Positions 17,376 to 28,200 of a stretch of DNA of 64,000 nt are shown one piece after another. This DNA is from JAHFDS01 sp964593795 (GTDB lineage Bacteria; Myxococcota_A; Polyangia; JAHFDS01). The translations under genes and the position numbers were made by a program. The notes beneath the pieces were generated by a model. It made no database searches. It saw nothing but the letters and a program-made list of their open reading frames with translations, and was not told the origin of the DNA. Location of the stretch: contig CAZQJC010000200.1 in the NCBI GenBank assembly GCA_964593795.1, positions 13,597-77,596 on the forward strand, written 5' to 3'. Numbering within the stretch: position 1 is the stretch's first letter; each line of letters starts with the position of its first letter.

Positions 17376-18428
17376 ATGAGAGTGCACTCGGAGGCTGAGT
17401 TGGATCGAGCTCGAGCCAGGCGGCTCGTCTCGGTCCTCGCGATCCTCGCGAGCGCGACATCGCTGCCAGGCGCCGCATCTGCGGAGGCACCCAGCGTCGC
17501 GCTGAGGATGGGTACCATGGCCCCGCAGGACTCACCCTACCTCGAGGGCTGCCACGCGATCGCCAGGCTGGCCCACAGGAACTGCAAGGGCGCCGTCGAG
17601 GTGCGGATCATGCCCGGCGGGATGATGGGCGACGAAGGACAGATGGTCGACTCGCTGCGCCGAGGCGGACTCGACATGTTCGCCGGTTCGGCCATCGCGG
17701 TCCACCCGATCGTGCCAGAGCTTGCGGCGTTCGAGCTCCCCTTCCTGTTCCGAGATGGACGCGAGGTCGATGAGGTCATGGAGCGGCTCTGGCCTCTGCT
17801 GGCGAAGACGGTCGCCCAGCGTGGGTATCGGCTGATCGCGCACACGACCGTGGGATTCCGGCACCTCGGCAGCCAGATCCCGCTGCGCACGATGGCGGAC
17901 CTACGCGCCGTCCACATGCGCGCGCAGCCATCGCCGCTGCACACCCGTCTCTGGGAGCTCGCGGGGGTGCGCGCCACACCGATAGGACAGCTGTCCGTCG
18001 CCGAGGCTCTGGCCGCAAGGTCCGTGACGGCCTTCGATTCCGCCCTCACGTGGGTGTTTGCGGCCGGCTGGCACCTCCACATCAAGGAGCTCACTCAGTC
18101 GCGACACATGTACCAGCCCGGCATCATGCTCATGACCGAGCAGGCCTGGCAGCGCATCCCAGCGCGCCTCAGAGACAACCTCTTCGACGGACACCTCGCG
18201 GTGAGCCGAGCGAACATTCAGCGAATCCGTGCCGTCGAGCGCGACCTTCTCGAGGCACTGCCCGGCATGGGCGTCCACGTGAGCGAGATGCCGAGGGAGC
18301 TCCGCGACGACTTCGCGCGGGCGACGAAGCCGCTCGAGGGGGAATGGCGAGACAAGGCCTCGCCGGCCGGGCGACGTCTGCTCGATGCGATCAAGAAGGA
18401 AATCGCGCGCCTGCGACAGCAGGGCTAG
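17376..18428 (+). CDS. TRAP-type substrate-binding protein (DctP family), orphan
   Basis: The 350-residue exported protein has a signal peptide (ARRLVSVLAILASATSLPGAASA). The complete two-lobe DctP fold follows: MGTMAPQDSPY, FELPFLFRDGREVDEVMERL, IAHTTVGFRHLGSQIPLRTMADL with the ligand-binding Arg region, then WVFAAGWHLHIKELTQSRHMYQPG. DctP proteins capture carboxylates in the periplasm for DctQM permeases, but no dctQ or dctM lies here. It may serve a distant permease or act as a sensor. ATG at 17376 is in frame, as are an ATG at 17343 and a TTG at 17400; the TTG has a GGAG site 6 bases upstream and may be the true start. A half-copy lies at 2784. Confidence 0.85.
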   Translation: MRVHSEAELDRARARRLVSVLAILASATSLPGAASAEAPSVALRMGTMAPQDSPYLEGCHAIARLAHRNCKGAVEVRIMPGGMMGDEGQMVDSLRRGGLDMFAGSAIAVHPIVPELAAFELPFLFRDGREVDEVMERLWPLLAKTVAQRGYRLIAHTTVGFRHLGSQIPLRTMADLRAVHMRAQPSPLHTRLWELAGVRATPIGQLSVAEALAARSVTAFDSALTWVFAAGWHLHIKELTQSRHMYQPGIMLMTEQAWQRIPARLRDNLFDGHLAVSRANIQRIRAVERDLLEALPGMGVHVSEMPRELRDDFARATKPLEGEWRDKASPAGRRLLDAIKKEIARLRQQG

Positions 18429-18541
18429 CCGCGAGGGGAAGCAAGTGCCTGCAGCGTCGTAGTGCTGCTCGATGCGCGCTGGATGCGGACCCTATCCCGG
18501 GATCGACCCGCGTGCTCCCGTCCTTCGGCGCGCTGACGGCC

Positions 18542-18575
18542 GCGAAGAGCCTTCAGCCGCGGACGGGGCGCAGGC
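18542..18575 (+). repeat. 34-base direct repeat, copy 2 (within GGDEF gene end)
   Basis: This is the partner of 16982-17015. It covers the stop codon and last codons of the minus-strand GGDEF gene, so it is the likely original and the other the displaced copy. Confidence 0.85.
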
Positions 18576-20580
18576 TCGAGGTCACGACGGAGCGATCGCG
18601 GCCATCGTCCTTGGCGGCATAGAGCGCGCGGTCCGCGGCCACGAGCAGGGCCTCGGGTGAGCTCGCATCGATCGGATAGAGCGCGATCCCGGCGGAGAGC
18701 GTCACGGAGAAGCCCCGCCCCCCGAAGGCCCAGGTGCGGCGGGCGAACGCCTGGCGCAAGCGGTCTACGAGCATCTGACAGGTGCGCTCGTCGACGTCGC
18801 GCATCATCACCACGAACTCCTCTCCACCGTAGCGGCAGCAGATGTCGGTGCGGCGCAGGCGCGAGACGAGCTCGCCCGCCAGCTCCCGCAGCACCGTGTC
18901 GCCCGCCGAGTGACCGAAGCGATCGTTGACGCGCTTGAAGTGATCGACGTCGAAGAGCACGACCGCGAGGCTCGAGCCTGACCGCTCGGCGACGGCGAGC
19001 TCTCGCGGCAGGTGCTGGTCCAGGTAGCGACGGTTGAACAGGCCCGTGAGCGCATCCCGGCTCGCGAGCGCGCGGATTCGCTCGCTCCGTTCGAGGCGCG
19101 AGACCACGCGTGCCACGAGCTCCTCCTTGACGAGCGGCAGCGCCAGGTAGTCATCTGCGCCCGCGCGGAACAGGTCGACGCGCTCGTTGGGCTCGAGGCC
19201 CAGCGCCAGCACGACCAACGGGAGATCGTCGAAACGCGCGTCGGCCCGCAGGAGGCGACAGAGAGGCTCTCCGCCGAGCGCGTCTGCGGTCGCGGACAGC
19301 AAGACGAGATCCGGCAGCTCCCGCAGCAGCAGCTCGACGAGCCGAGTCGAGTCCGTGCACGTGACCACCTCGACCGAGTGCTCGGACAGCTCGCCCGCGA
19401 GGTCGGCCCCGAGCGTGGCGTCGCCGAACAGCAACACCTTGCGAGAGCCGTGGCGCGGCCGACCGAGGAGGCGAGCGGCCGCGCCCACGAGGTCGGACAG
19501 GCGCACGGGCTTTGGCAGGTAGGCGTCTGCGCCGGCCTCGACGCTGCCCATCCGGTTGGCCAGCGACTCGTCGCCCGAGATGGTCACGATCGGCAGCCCA
19601 TCACCGCCCGGGCTCCTGCGCAGGCGGCGTATGACGTCGTGGCCGCTGTCCTCCCCGAGATGGACGTCGACGAAGACGCAGTCGGGGCGAGCCGCCTCGA
19701 TGGCCGCGCGAGCGTCCTCCTCGGTGGCGAAGCAGGAGAGATGGACGCCGCTGCGCTGGGCCTCGAGCTCGAGGCGCCGGCGCAGGTCGTCGTCGTCGTC
19801 GATGAGCAGCAGCCGCTCTCGGACCACCGGGCTCGCACCGGTCTCTGGGCGCAGCAGGCTCGAGCCAGGCGGCCTCGAGGGGCCCCGGAGCTCGTGCGCG
19901 ATCTGGTCGAGCAGCGCGCGCGCCTCGGCGAGCGCTGCGGGCTCGAGGCGCGGCGTACCCTCGCACGTCGCCTCGAGCCTGGCTGCGAGCTCACCGGCGC
20001 GCGGGAAGCCATAGGAGCCCGCGGTGCCGGCGAGCCGGTGCGCGAGTCGCGCGAGCTCGCCCGGACCGACCGTGGGCACGTCGGCCTTGTCGAGCGCCTC
20101 GTAGAGCGCCGCGACCTTCGAGGGCGCGTTCGCCAGGTAGTCTGCCTGCAGCTCGACCATCGCCTGCGCGAAGTCCGTGCCCCCGGTGAGGGCCCGTGCG
20201 GCGCGCTGCGCCACCGCGCGCTGGATCTTGGCCGCCAGCACGCGCGGATCGATGGGCTTGGCGAGCACGAGCTCCACACCGAGGCTGGACAGGGACTGGG
20301 CCGTTTCTCCCCGCGCGGCGTACGCCGAGAGGTACACGAGCACGGTGGCCTCGAGCGCGGGGAGCGCGCGCAGGCTCCGGCAGACCTCCACGCCCGAGGT
20401 CCCGGGCATGACACCGTCGACCACGATCGCGTCCGGCGACTGCACGCGCGCGGCCGAGATCCCGGTCGGGCCGTCGAAGGCAGACGAGGCCGTCATGCCT
20501 ACCTGGTCGAGGCCGAGCTGGAACACCCGGTGGAAGTCGGGATCGTCGTCGATCAGCAGGACGCGGAGTCGCTTGGTCAT
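18553..20580 (-). CDS. REC-Hpt-REC-REC-GGDEF diguanylate cyclase
   Basis: The 675-residue protein has a receiver (~4-120: LLIDDDPDF, IVVDGVMPG, LAKPID), an Hpt domain (~145-240, LAHRLAGTAGSYGF with phospho-His) and a second receiver (LLIDDDDDL, VFVDVHLGE, LPKPVR). A third, degenerate receiver-like domain follows (LLFGDATLG, LVLLSATADAL), then a GGDEF domain with active site RYGGEEFVVMM. An RxxD inhibitory site (RRTD) sits five residues before GGEEF. It should synthesise c-di-GMP from GTP with product inhibition. The Hpt plus several receivers suggest phosphorelay input. The start ATG overlaps the stop of the upstream gene (ATGA), and this is the last gene of a three-gene operon. Confidence 0.92.
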   Translation of the reverse strand: MTKRLRVLLIDDDPDFHRVFQLGLDQVGMTASSAFDGPTGISAARVQSPDAIVVDGVMPGTSGVEVCRSLRALPALEATVLVYLSAYAARGETAQSLSSLGVELVLAKPIDPRVLAAKIQRAVAQRAARALTGGTDFAQAMVELQADYLANAPSKVAALYEALDKADVPTVGPGELARLAHRLAGTAGSYGFPRAGELAARLEATCEGTPRLEPAALAEARALLDQIAHELRGPSRPPGSSLLRPETGASPVVRERLLLIDDDDDLRRRLELEAQRSGVHLSCFATEEDARAAIEAARPDCVFVDVHLGEDSGHDVIRRLRRSPGGDGLPIVTISGDESLANRMGSVEAGADAYLPKPVRLSDLVGAAARLLGRPRHGSRKVLLFGDATLGADLAGELSEHSVEVVTCTDSTRLVELLLRELPDLVLLSATADALGGEPLCRLLRADARFDDLPLVVLALGLEPNERVDLFRAGADDYLALPLVKEELVARVVSRLERSERIRALASRDALTGLFNRRYLDQHLPRELAVAERSGSSLAVVLFDVDHFKRVNDRFGHSAGDTVLRELAGELVSRLRRTDICCRYGGEEFVVMMRDVDERTCQMLVDRLRQAFARRTWAFGGRGFSVTLSAGIALYPIDASSPEALLVAADRALYAAKDDGRDRSVVTSSLRPVRG

Positions 20581-21527
20581 ACGATCTCGAGGACACCCCT
20601 CTTGACAGCCTGACCCAGCAACACGCGCGCGCGCAAGGTGCCGATCCCGAGGGCCTCGGCGAGCCTGCTCACGCGCTCGGGCTTCCGGGTCCGATCGTCG
20701 ACGAAGGTGCGCCACGGCTCGGAGTCTGGGAACAGCGTCCGCGCGGCGGCTGGATCCTCGACCCGGATCGCGTCGTCGGCGCGCGGCGCGGCATCACCGA
20801 GCTGCGCTAGCTCGTCCTGGATCCAGGCCGCATCCATGAGCAGACCACCGACACGCATGCTCTTGCCGGTGGGTTCGATCGGTGCGCGCTCGAGCCTGAA
20901 GTCGCCGTCGGTGACGCCGAGCAGCAGGAGCGCCGCGTCCTCGTCCAGGTGCTCGCCAGCCTCCGCCGCGACGACCTGCCCGTCGCGGAAGGACAGGCGG
21001 CCCGACACCTGCGGCCCCTGGATGACCAGCGTGCCCGACGTGTGACCGGCCTCGACCATCTGCACCAGATCCGCGAGCGGCATGAGGGACAGGCGTCCGC
21101 CGGCAGCGCCGCGCCGATCCGGCTCGGGATCATCCACGCTCGGCCCTGTGCTCCGTGCGAGCAGGTAGATGACGCGCGCGAGCAGCGCGTCATGGTCGAT
21201 GGGCTTGGCGAGGTAGTCGGCCGCGCCGAGGCGCAGACCCTGGAGCTGATCGGCCGCACCGTGGCGGCGCGAGATGAAGACGAAGGGGACGCTCGCGAGC
21301 GATTCCGTGGCCACGAGCTGCCGGCGCAGCTCGAAGCCGGTCATCTTCGGCATGTCCACGTCGCACAGGATGAGGTCGGGCCGATGTGCTCGTGCCGCCG
21401 CGAGTCCCGCCGGGGCGCTCGTCTCGACCGCCACCTCGGTCACCACGCGGCGCAACAGGGTTCGCACGAGATAGGCGAAGTCAGGATCGTCGTCGATGAC
21501 GAGGATCCTCCGGGCCAGCGGTTCCAT
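20577..21527 (-). CDS. Receiver - PATAN (DUF4388) protein
   Basis: The 316-residue protein has a canonical receiver (ILVIDDDPDF, LILCDVDMPKMTG with phospho-Asp, LAKPID). A DUF4388/PATAN segment follows (LSLMPLADLVQMVEAGHTSGTL, GRLSFRDGQVVAAEAG, DGDFRL), and the C-terminus is helical. PATAN domains act as protein-interaction adaptors in phosphorelays. The ATG at 21527 overlaps the stop of the kinase-REC gene (TGATG). Its stop overlaps the next ATG, so all three genes should be made together. It probably receives phosphoryl groups from the Hpt domain of the next protein or from an external kinase. Confidence 0.88.
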   Translation of the reverse strand: MEPLARRILVIDDDPDFAYLVRTLLRRVVTEVAVETSAPAGLAAARAHRPDLILCDVDMPKMTGFELRRQLVATESLASVPFVFISRRHGAADQLQGLRLGAADYLAKPIDHDALLARVIYLLARSTGPSVDDPEPDRRGAAGGRLSLMPLADLVQMVEAGHTSGTLVIQGPQVSGRLSFRDGQVVAAEAGEHLDEDAALLLLGVTDGDFRLERAPIEPTGKSMRVGGLLMDAAWIQDELAQLGDAAPRADDAIRVEDPAAARTLFPDSEPWRTFVDDRTRKPERVSRLAEALGIGTLRARVLLGQAVKRGVLEIV

Positions 21528-22957
21528 CACTCCACACCTTTCTCCAGCGCGGCGGAGAAGAGCCGCATCACCACCTTCGGATCGAGCGGCTTGTTCAGGA
21601 ACCCGAAGGCCCCTAGCCGAAGCAGGATACTTTGCTCGCTCTCCCCTGCCCGGGCGGAGACGATGATCGCCGGTGTGCTCACGGTCGCCTTGCCGCCGCG
21701 CATCGCGGCCAGCACCTCGAGCCCGTTGCAGGCCGGCATGTCCACATCCAGGAACGCGAGCGTCGGAGGCTGCTCCTCGATGAGCCGCAGCGCGATGCCT
21801 CCGTCGGCCGCGAACCTGATCTCCAGATGGGGAGCGATCTGCTCGATGCAGAGGCCAAGGAGCCGCCGCACGTCGGGATCGTCGTCGGCAACCAGCACGT
21901 AGTCGGGCGTCGCGACCTCCGGCCGCCGAGGGCTGACACGAAGCGCCGCGCGCAGGCCCTGCCGCAGCTCGGACATGCTGCGGAGCCGCTTCCTGCGATC
22001 GGTAGACAGCGCGCGCGCAAGGAGCGCGTCGAAGGATGTGAGCTCGGGCCGCAGGCTCGATATCGGCGGGACCGTTCGGCGGGACGGGCTCGCGATCGCA
22101 GCGGCGGTGGCCCAGGGAAATGGCGGCCGCCCTGACAGTGCGTGGTAGGCGGTCGCGGCGAGGCTGAAGACGTCCCAGGCCGCGTGTGGCGGCTCCGACC
22201 CGTCGAGTTGCTCAGGCGGCGAGTACCCGACCGAGCCGCCTCCCGAGTAGCCCATGAGCTCGCGCGCGGGCGCGGCGCCGGCGCCCCTCGCGAGCCCCGC
22301 GTCCGCGACGAGGGTCTGCCCGTCCGAGGACCGGATGAGGAGATTCGACGGCTTGACGTCGCAGTGGACGACGCCGGCCCGGTGGAGGGCCTCGAGGCCG
22401 GAAGCGGCCTCGTCGAGGATGCGAACGACGGCTCCAAGGCCGAGCGTCTCGCCCTCTATGGCGGCTGCGAGATCGGTGCCGATCACGAGCTCGGTCACGA
22501 AGAAGGGCCGGGCCTCGTGCTCGCCGAAGTGGAAGACGGGGAGCACACACGGGTGCCTCACCGCAGCCAGCGTGCGGGCCTCCTGGACGAAGCGGCTCCG
22601 CAGCGCCGGGTCGGCCAGGATCTCGCGGTGCAGGCACTTGATGGCGACGCGCCGCCCGAGCGCCACGTCGAGGCATTCGAACACCTGGCCCATCCCGCCC
22701 TGGCCGAGCGGGCGGATCACCTGGTAGGCCGCACCGAACAGCGCGCTCGGCGCGGGCTCGCTCGGCGGGGCCGGCGTGGGCGCGCGAGGCAGGCGGTGGG
22801 AAGTGCCGAACAAGGCCACCGGGCCCGCGATGGTGCGCATCGCCGCCACGTCACCCACCTTGAACAGGGTCTGTGACGTGGCGAGCGTTCCGAGGCAGCC
22901 GTCGCAGAAGCGCGCCGGCGAGCTGATGGACGCCTCGCAGAGCGAGCACTGGCTCAT
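21527..22957 (-). CDS. Zinc-ribbon - Ser/Thr kinase - receiver fusion
   Basis: The 476-residue protein starts with a CxxC...CxxC zinc ribbon (CSLCEASI, CDGCLG), then a Pkn-type kinase domain (~78-340: GQGGMGQVFE, VAIKCL, VVHCDVKPSN, YSPPEQ), and ends in a receiver (VLVADDDPDV, LAFLDVDMPACNG, LNKPLD). The kinase is atypical: HRD is HCD and DFG is DAG, but the catalytic and metal-binding aspartates remain. It joins Ser/Thr phosphorylation and two-component input in one chain and is first in the three-gene receiver operon. It diverges from the NtrC-family gene across a 369-base gap. Confidence 0.9.
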   Translation of the reverse strand: MSQCSLCEASISSPARFCDGCLGTLATSQTLFKVGDVAAMRTIAGPVALFGTSHRLPRAPTPAPPSEPAPSALFGAAYQVIRPLGQGGMGQVFECLDVALGRRVAIKCLHREILADPALRSRFVQEARTLAAVRHPCVLPVFHFGEHEARPFFVTELVIGTDLAAAIEGETLGLGAVVRILDEAASGLEALHRAGVVHCDVKPSNLLIRSSDGQTLVADAGLARGAGAAPARELMGYSGGGSVGYSPPEQLDGSEPPHAAWDVFSLAATAYHALSGRPPFPWATAAAIASPSRRTVPPISSLRPELTSFDALLARALSTDRRKRLRSMSELRQGLRAALRVSPRRPEVATPDYVLVADDDPDVRRLLGLCIEQIAPHLEIRFAADGGIALRLIEEQPPTLAFLDVDMPACNGLEVLAAMRGGKATVSTPAIIVSARAGESEQSILLRLGAFGFLNKPLDPKVVMRLFSAALEKGVE

Positions 22958-23326
22958 GTCGATCCCATCGCTTCGCCGCCCATGCCTCGACCCTCTTCAC
23001 GAACCGGACCAGGGACTGCATCCTCCGGCTTGCGAGGGTCTGCGCGCCAAACCTGGTCCCCTCGCGCACTGTTTCGCCGGTGCGCACGACTGTCGGCGCG
23101 AAAACCTCGGCTCTGAGGCACCAGCGCCCGCCGCGTGGGAGACTGCTGTCGCGTGCGTTCGTTCGTCAGTGGGCGCGACGCGCGCGCCTAGCTCACCGAC
23201 GGAGAAGGCGCCGTCCTGTTTGCATTGATCGCGGTCTCGCGGGGCACGACCGGTGAAACCCGGTCACGTGCGACCATGTTGCGGGCGCCTTGCATCGCGT
23301 GCCGTGCAGGACGACCATCTGTTGCG
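22958..23326. promoter_or_regulatory. Divergent control region between kinase-REC operon and NtrC-family gene
   Basis: No gene is seen in these 369 bases. The sequence ACCTGGT at 23051-23057 is the reverse complement of the ACCAGGT box found upstream of the two operons downstream of the NtrC-family gene (9 of 10 positions of GACCAGGTTC on the minus strand). A weaker version lies at 23007-23016. No convincing core promoter was identified. Confidence 0.35.
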
Positions 23327-24796
<1,470 letters not shown>

Positions 24797-24800
24797 GCGC

Positions 24801-24824
24801 AAACAGGTCGGCGGCGACCAGGTT
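24801..24824 (+). promoter_or_regulatory. Candidate activator boxes upstream of REC/hybrid-kinase operon
   Basis: AAACAGGTCG (24801-24810) and GACCAGGTTC (24816-24825) lie about 63-86 bases upstream of the predicted transcription start. Nearly the same two words occur, in swapped order, upstream of the DUF481 operon. Confidence 0.45.
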
Positions 24825-24859
24825 CCGTCGTCAGGCCTATCGTTCCGCGGGCTTGTTCG

Positions 24860-24875
24860 GCGGCACCGATTCTGC
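24860..24875 (+). promoter_or_regulatory. Candidate sigma-54 (-24/-12) promoter
   Basis: GGCAC, five bases, then CTGC: the invariant GG at 24862-24863 and GC at 24874-24875 are separated by exactly 10 bases as required. The match to TGGCAC-N5-TTGC is strong except for the leading T and first T of TTGC. It lies about 26 bases upstream of the receiver gene start. Confidence 0.55.
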
Positions 24876-24900
24876 ATTTCTGCAGCGGGGGAACCCAGGG

Positions 24901-25293
24901 ATGGACAAGATGGAGATTCGCAAGGTGGTCCTGGTCGACGACGAGCCGGATATCCGTCGGGTCGGTGAGCTGAGCCTACGCGCCCGGGCGGGCTGGCAGG
25001 TGGTGGTGTGCGCGTCCGGCACGGAGGCGGTCGAGTCGGCGCGGCGCGAGAGGCCCGACGTGATCCTGCTCGACGTGATGATGCCCGTGCTCGACGGGCC
25101 GGCGACGCTGGCCTTGCTCCGCGCGGACGCCGAGACGGCGAGCATCCCGGTCATCTTCATGACGGCAAAGGTGCAGCGGCAGGAGGTAGAACGGTATCTC
25201 TCGCTGGGCGCGGCCGGGGTCGTCTCGAAGCCGTTCGATCCGCTCTCGCTGGTGGGTGACATACGGAAGATCCTGGGGCTCCCCCCCGCATGA
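24901..25293 (+). CDS. Single-domain response regulator (CheY-like)
   Basis: The 130-residue protein is only a receiver: VVLVDDEPDI acidic pair, VILLDVMMPVLDG phospho-Asp, IFMTAK Thr, VSKPFD Lys. It has no output domain, so it probably works as a phosphoryl carrier or by protein contact. ATG at 24901 (or ATG at 24910) is close behind the candidate sigma-54 promoter. Its stop overlaps the ATG of the giant hybrid kinase (ATGA), so the two are translationally coupled and are likely partners. Confidence 0.9.
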   Translation: MDKMEIRKVVLVDDEPDIRRVGELSLRARAGWQVVVCASGTEAVESARRERPDVILLDVMMPVLDGPATLALLRADAETASIPVIFMTAKVQRQEVERYLSLGAAGVVSKPFDPLSLVGDIRKILGLPPA

Positions 25294-28200
25294 AGAGCGC
25301 GCCGCTGCCCCCGGACGAGGCCGACCGGCTCAAGGCCCTGCGCCAGCTCGAGGTGCTCGACACGCAGGCCGACCCGGAGCTCGACGACCTGGTGAACCTG
25401 GCCGCACAGATCTGCGGCACGCCGATCGCGCTCGTCAGCCTCGTGGACGCCGATCGCCAGTGGTTCAAAGCCCGGCACGGGCTCGAGGCGAGCGAGACCC
25501 CGCGCGACGTCGCCTTCTGCGCGCACGCCATCCTCGGCCAGCAGCTCTTCGAGATCGAGGACGCACACCAGGACGAGCGCTTCGCCGACAACCCCCTCGT
25601 CATCGCCGACCCCTTCGTGCGCTTCTACGCTGGCGCCCCGCTGCGAAGCGAGACCGGCCACGGGCTCGGGACGCTGTGCGTGATCGATCACGTCCCGCGC
25701 AAGCTGACGCCCGAGCAGCGCCAGGCGATGCGGGTGCTCGGCCGGCAGGTCGCCAGGCACCTCGAGATCGGGCGGCGCAACAAGACGCTCGAGGCCTCCC
25801 TCGAGGCCTCGAAGCGCGCCGAGCGCAGCCTGCAGGACCTGCTCGACAGCGCCTCGGATCTCATCCAGAGCGTGCGCGAGGACGGCCGCCTGGTGTTCGT
25901 CAACCGGGCGTGGAAGGAGACCCTCGGCTACTCCGACGACGAGGTCGCCGCGCTTGAGATCTTCTCGATCGTCGCACCCGAGCAACGCGAGGCCTGCCGC
26001 GCGACGTTCGCGGCGCTGGCGCGCGGTGAGGCCCGGTCGCGCCTCGAGGTCGCCTTCGTGGCGCGAGACGGTCGCCGCATCCACCTGGAGGGTCGCCTCG
26101 ACTCGGGTCGCACCTCGACCGGGGCGATCCACACCCGGGGCATCTTCCGCGACGTGACCGACCGCGTCGAAGCAGAGCTCCAGCGCCGGCTTTACGCGGA
26201 TGTGGCAGCGAACATGCAGATGGGCCTTTACGTCTTCCGGCTCGAGGACCTCGAGGACGACCGTACGCTGCGGCTGGTGGCCTGCAACGACGCCGCCGCG
26301 GGCTTCACCGGGGTCGCCGGGAGCGAGGTCCTCGGCAAGATGATCGACGACGCGTTCCCGAACGTCCGGGCGAGCGAACTGCCGCAGGCCTACGCCGAGG
26401 TGGTCCGCACCGGCCGGCCATTCGGGATCGACAGCCTCGACTACGGCGACACGCGCGTGTCGCCCGGCGTCTTCGCCCTGCGGGCCTTCGCGCTGCCGGA
26501 CCGCGCCGTCGGCGTCACGTTCGAGAACATCACCGCGCGCAAGCGCGCCGAGCTCGCGCTCCGCACGAGCGAGTCCGTGCTGCGGTCCTTCTACGACTCC
26601 ATGCCGCTCATGATGGGCGTGGTCAGGCTCGAGGGCGACGACATCGTCCACCTGAGCGACAACGCCGCGGCCGCGCGGTTCTTCGGGCGCACCGTCGAGG
26701 CGCTCCGCGAAGCGCGTGAGAGCACCCTGGGCCTTCGGCCCGACGTCATGGCAGCGTGGATCGAGCGCTACCGGCAAGCGGATGAGACCGGCGATCCCGT
26801 GCACTTCGAGTATGTGCACGAGGGCCCCGGCGGCCAGCGCCTCCTCTCGGGCACCGTCTGCAAGGTGCCGGTGCCGGAGGGCGCCCGACCGAAGTTCTGC
26901 TACGTGCTCGAGGACGTCACCGATCGCCGGGCAGCGGCCGCCAAGCTCCTCGAGACCTCCACCAAGCTGGAGGAGCGCGAGGCCACGAGCCGCGCCATCC
27001 TCGACACCGCTGGGGACGCCATCCTGGTCGCGGACGCGGCTGGCGCCGTCCTCCTGTTCAACGCGGCCGCGGAGACGCTGTTCGGCTGGCCTGCCTCGGA
27101 GATCCTCGGCCGCCCGGCGAGCCTCCTCCTGGCCGAGCCGGATGCGCTCTCCCTAGGGGGCATCGGCGGCCGCGGCGCGACGAGCGGGGCGACGGCGCAG
27201 GCCGTTAGCGGTCGCCACCGGTCCGGCCGCACGCTCGCCCTCGAGGTGTCCCTGGCCGAGGTGCGAGCCCCGAGCGGGCGCATGCTCCTCTGCATCGCGC
27301 GGGACGTGAGCGAGCGCAAGGCGCTCGAGCGGATGAAGGACGAGTTCATCTCGACCGTCTCGCACGAGCTCCGCACCCCGCTCACCTCGATTCGCGGCGC
27401 GCTCGGGCTCATCGTGGCGGAATCGGGCGGCGACGTGCCCGAGCTCATGCGGGAGCTCCTGCAGATCGCCCACAACAACGCCGAGCGACTGGTGCGCCTC
27501 GTCAACGACATCCTCGACCTCGAGAAGATCGACGCGGGGCGGATGATCCTCAACGTGCGGAACGAGGACCTGCGGGGCCTCGTCACCCAGACCGTCGAGA
27601 ACCTGCGCCCGCTCGGCAGCAGCAGGGACGTCGCGCTCGAGGTGGAAACCGCGACCGGGCCGCTCCTCGCCCGGGTGGATCCCGATCGCATCGTGCAGGT
27701 CCTGACGAACCTGGTCTCGAACGCCGTCAAGTTCTCGGGGGCGGGCGGAAACGTGCGCATCCGTACCGTAGCCACCCGGGGACACGTGCGGATCGAGGTG
27801 GAGGATCGGGGGCCCGGCATCGCGGAGCACGACCTGCCACGGCTGTTCGGGCGCTTCCAGCAGCTCGACGGCTCGACCACCCGCGGCGCCGGCGGCACGG
27901 GCCTCGGGCTCGCCATCTCCAAGGCGCTCGTGCAGGCGCACGGAGGACGCATCGGGGTCGACAGCGAGCTCGGCCGCGGCAGCACGTTCTGGTTCGAGTT
28001 GCCCGCGCCGAACTTCGAGACCGAGCGCACGACCGAGACGCCGCCCGAGGGCACGGGGACGCGGCACTCGGTGCTCCTCGTCGAAGACGACGAGGAACTG
28101 GCCTTCGTCCTGCGTCGCTCGCTCGCCCGGGAGGGCTACCGGGTCCGTCGAGCGGCGACGATCGCGGATGCGGAGTCCTTGCTGGCGCTGGAGCTGCCCG

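Noticed and set aside
23009..23060. A second sigma-54 promoter on the minus strand upstream of the kinase-REC operon
   Set aside because: A GG-N10-GC spacing exists only within the activator-like box itself and lacks the -12 TTGC; too weak to call.
24860..24900. Longer start of the receiver gene at 24853
   Set aside because: It would lie within the candidate promoter and add residues not typical of a receiver; ATG at 24901 fits better.
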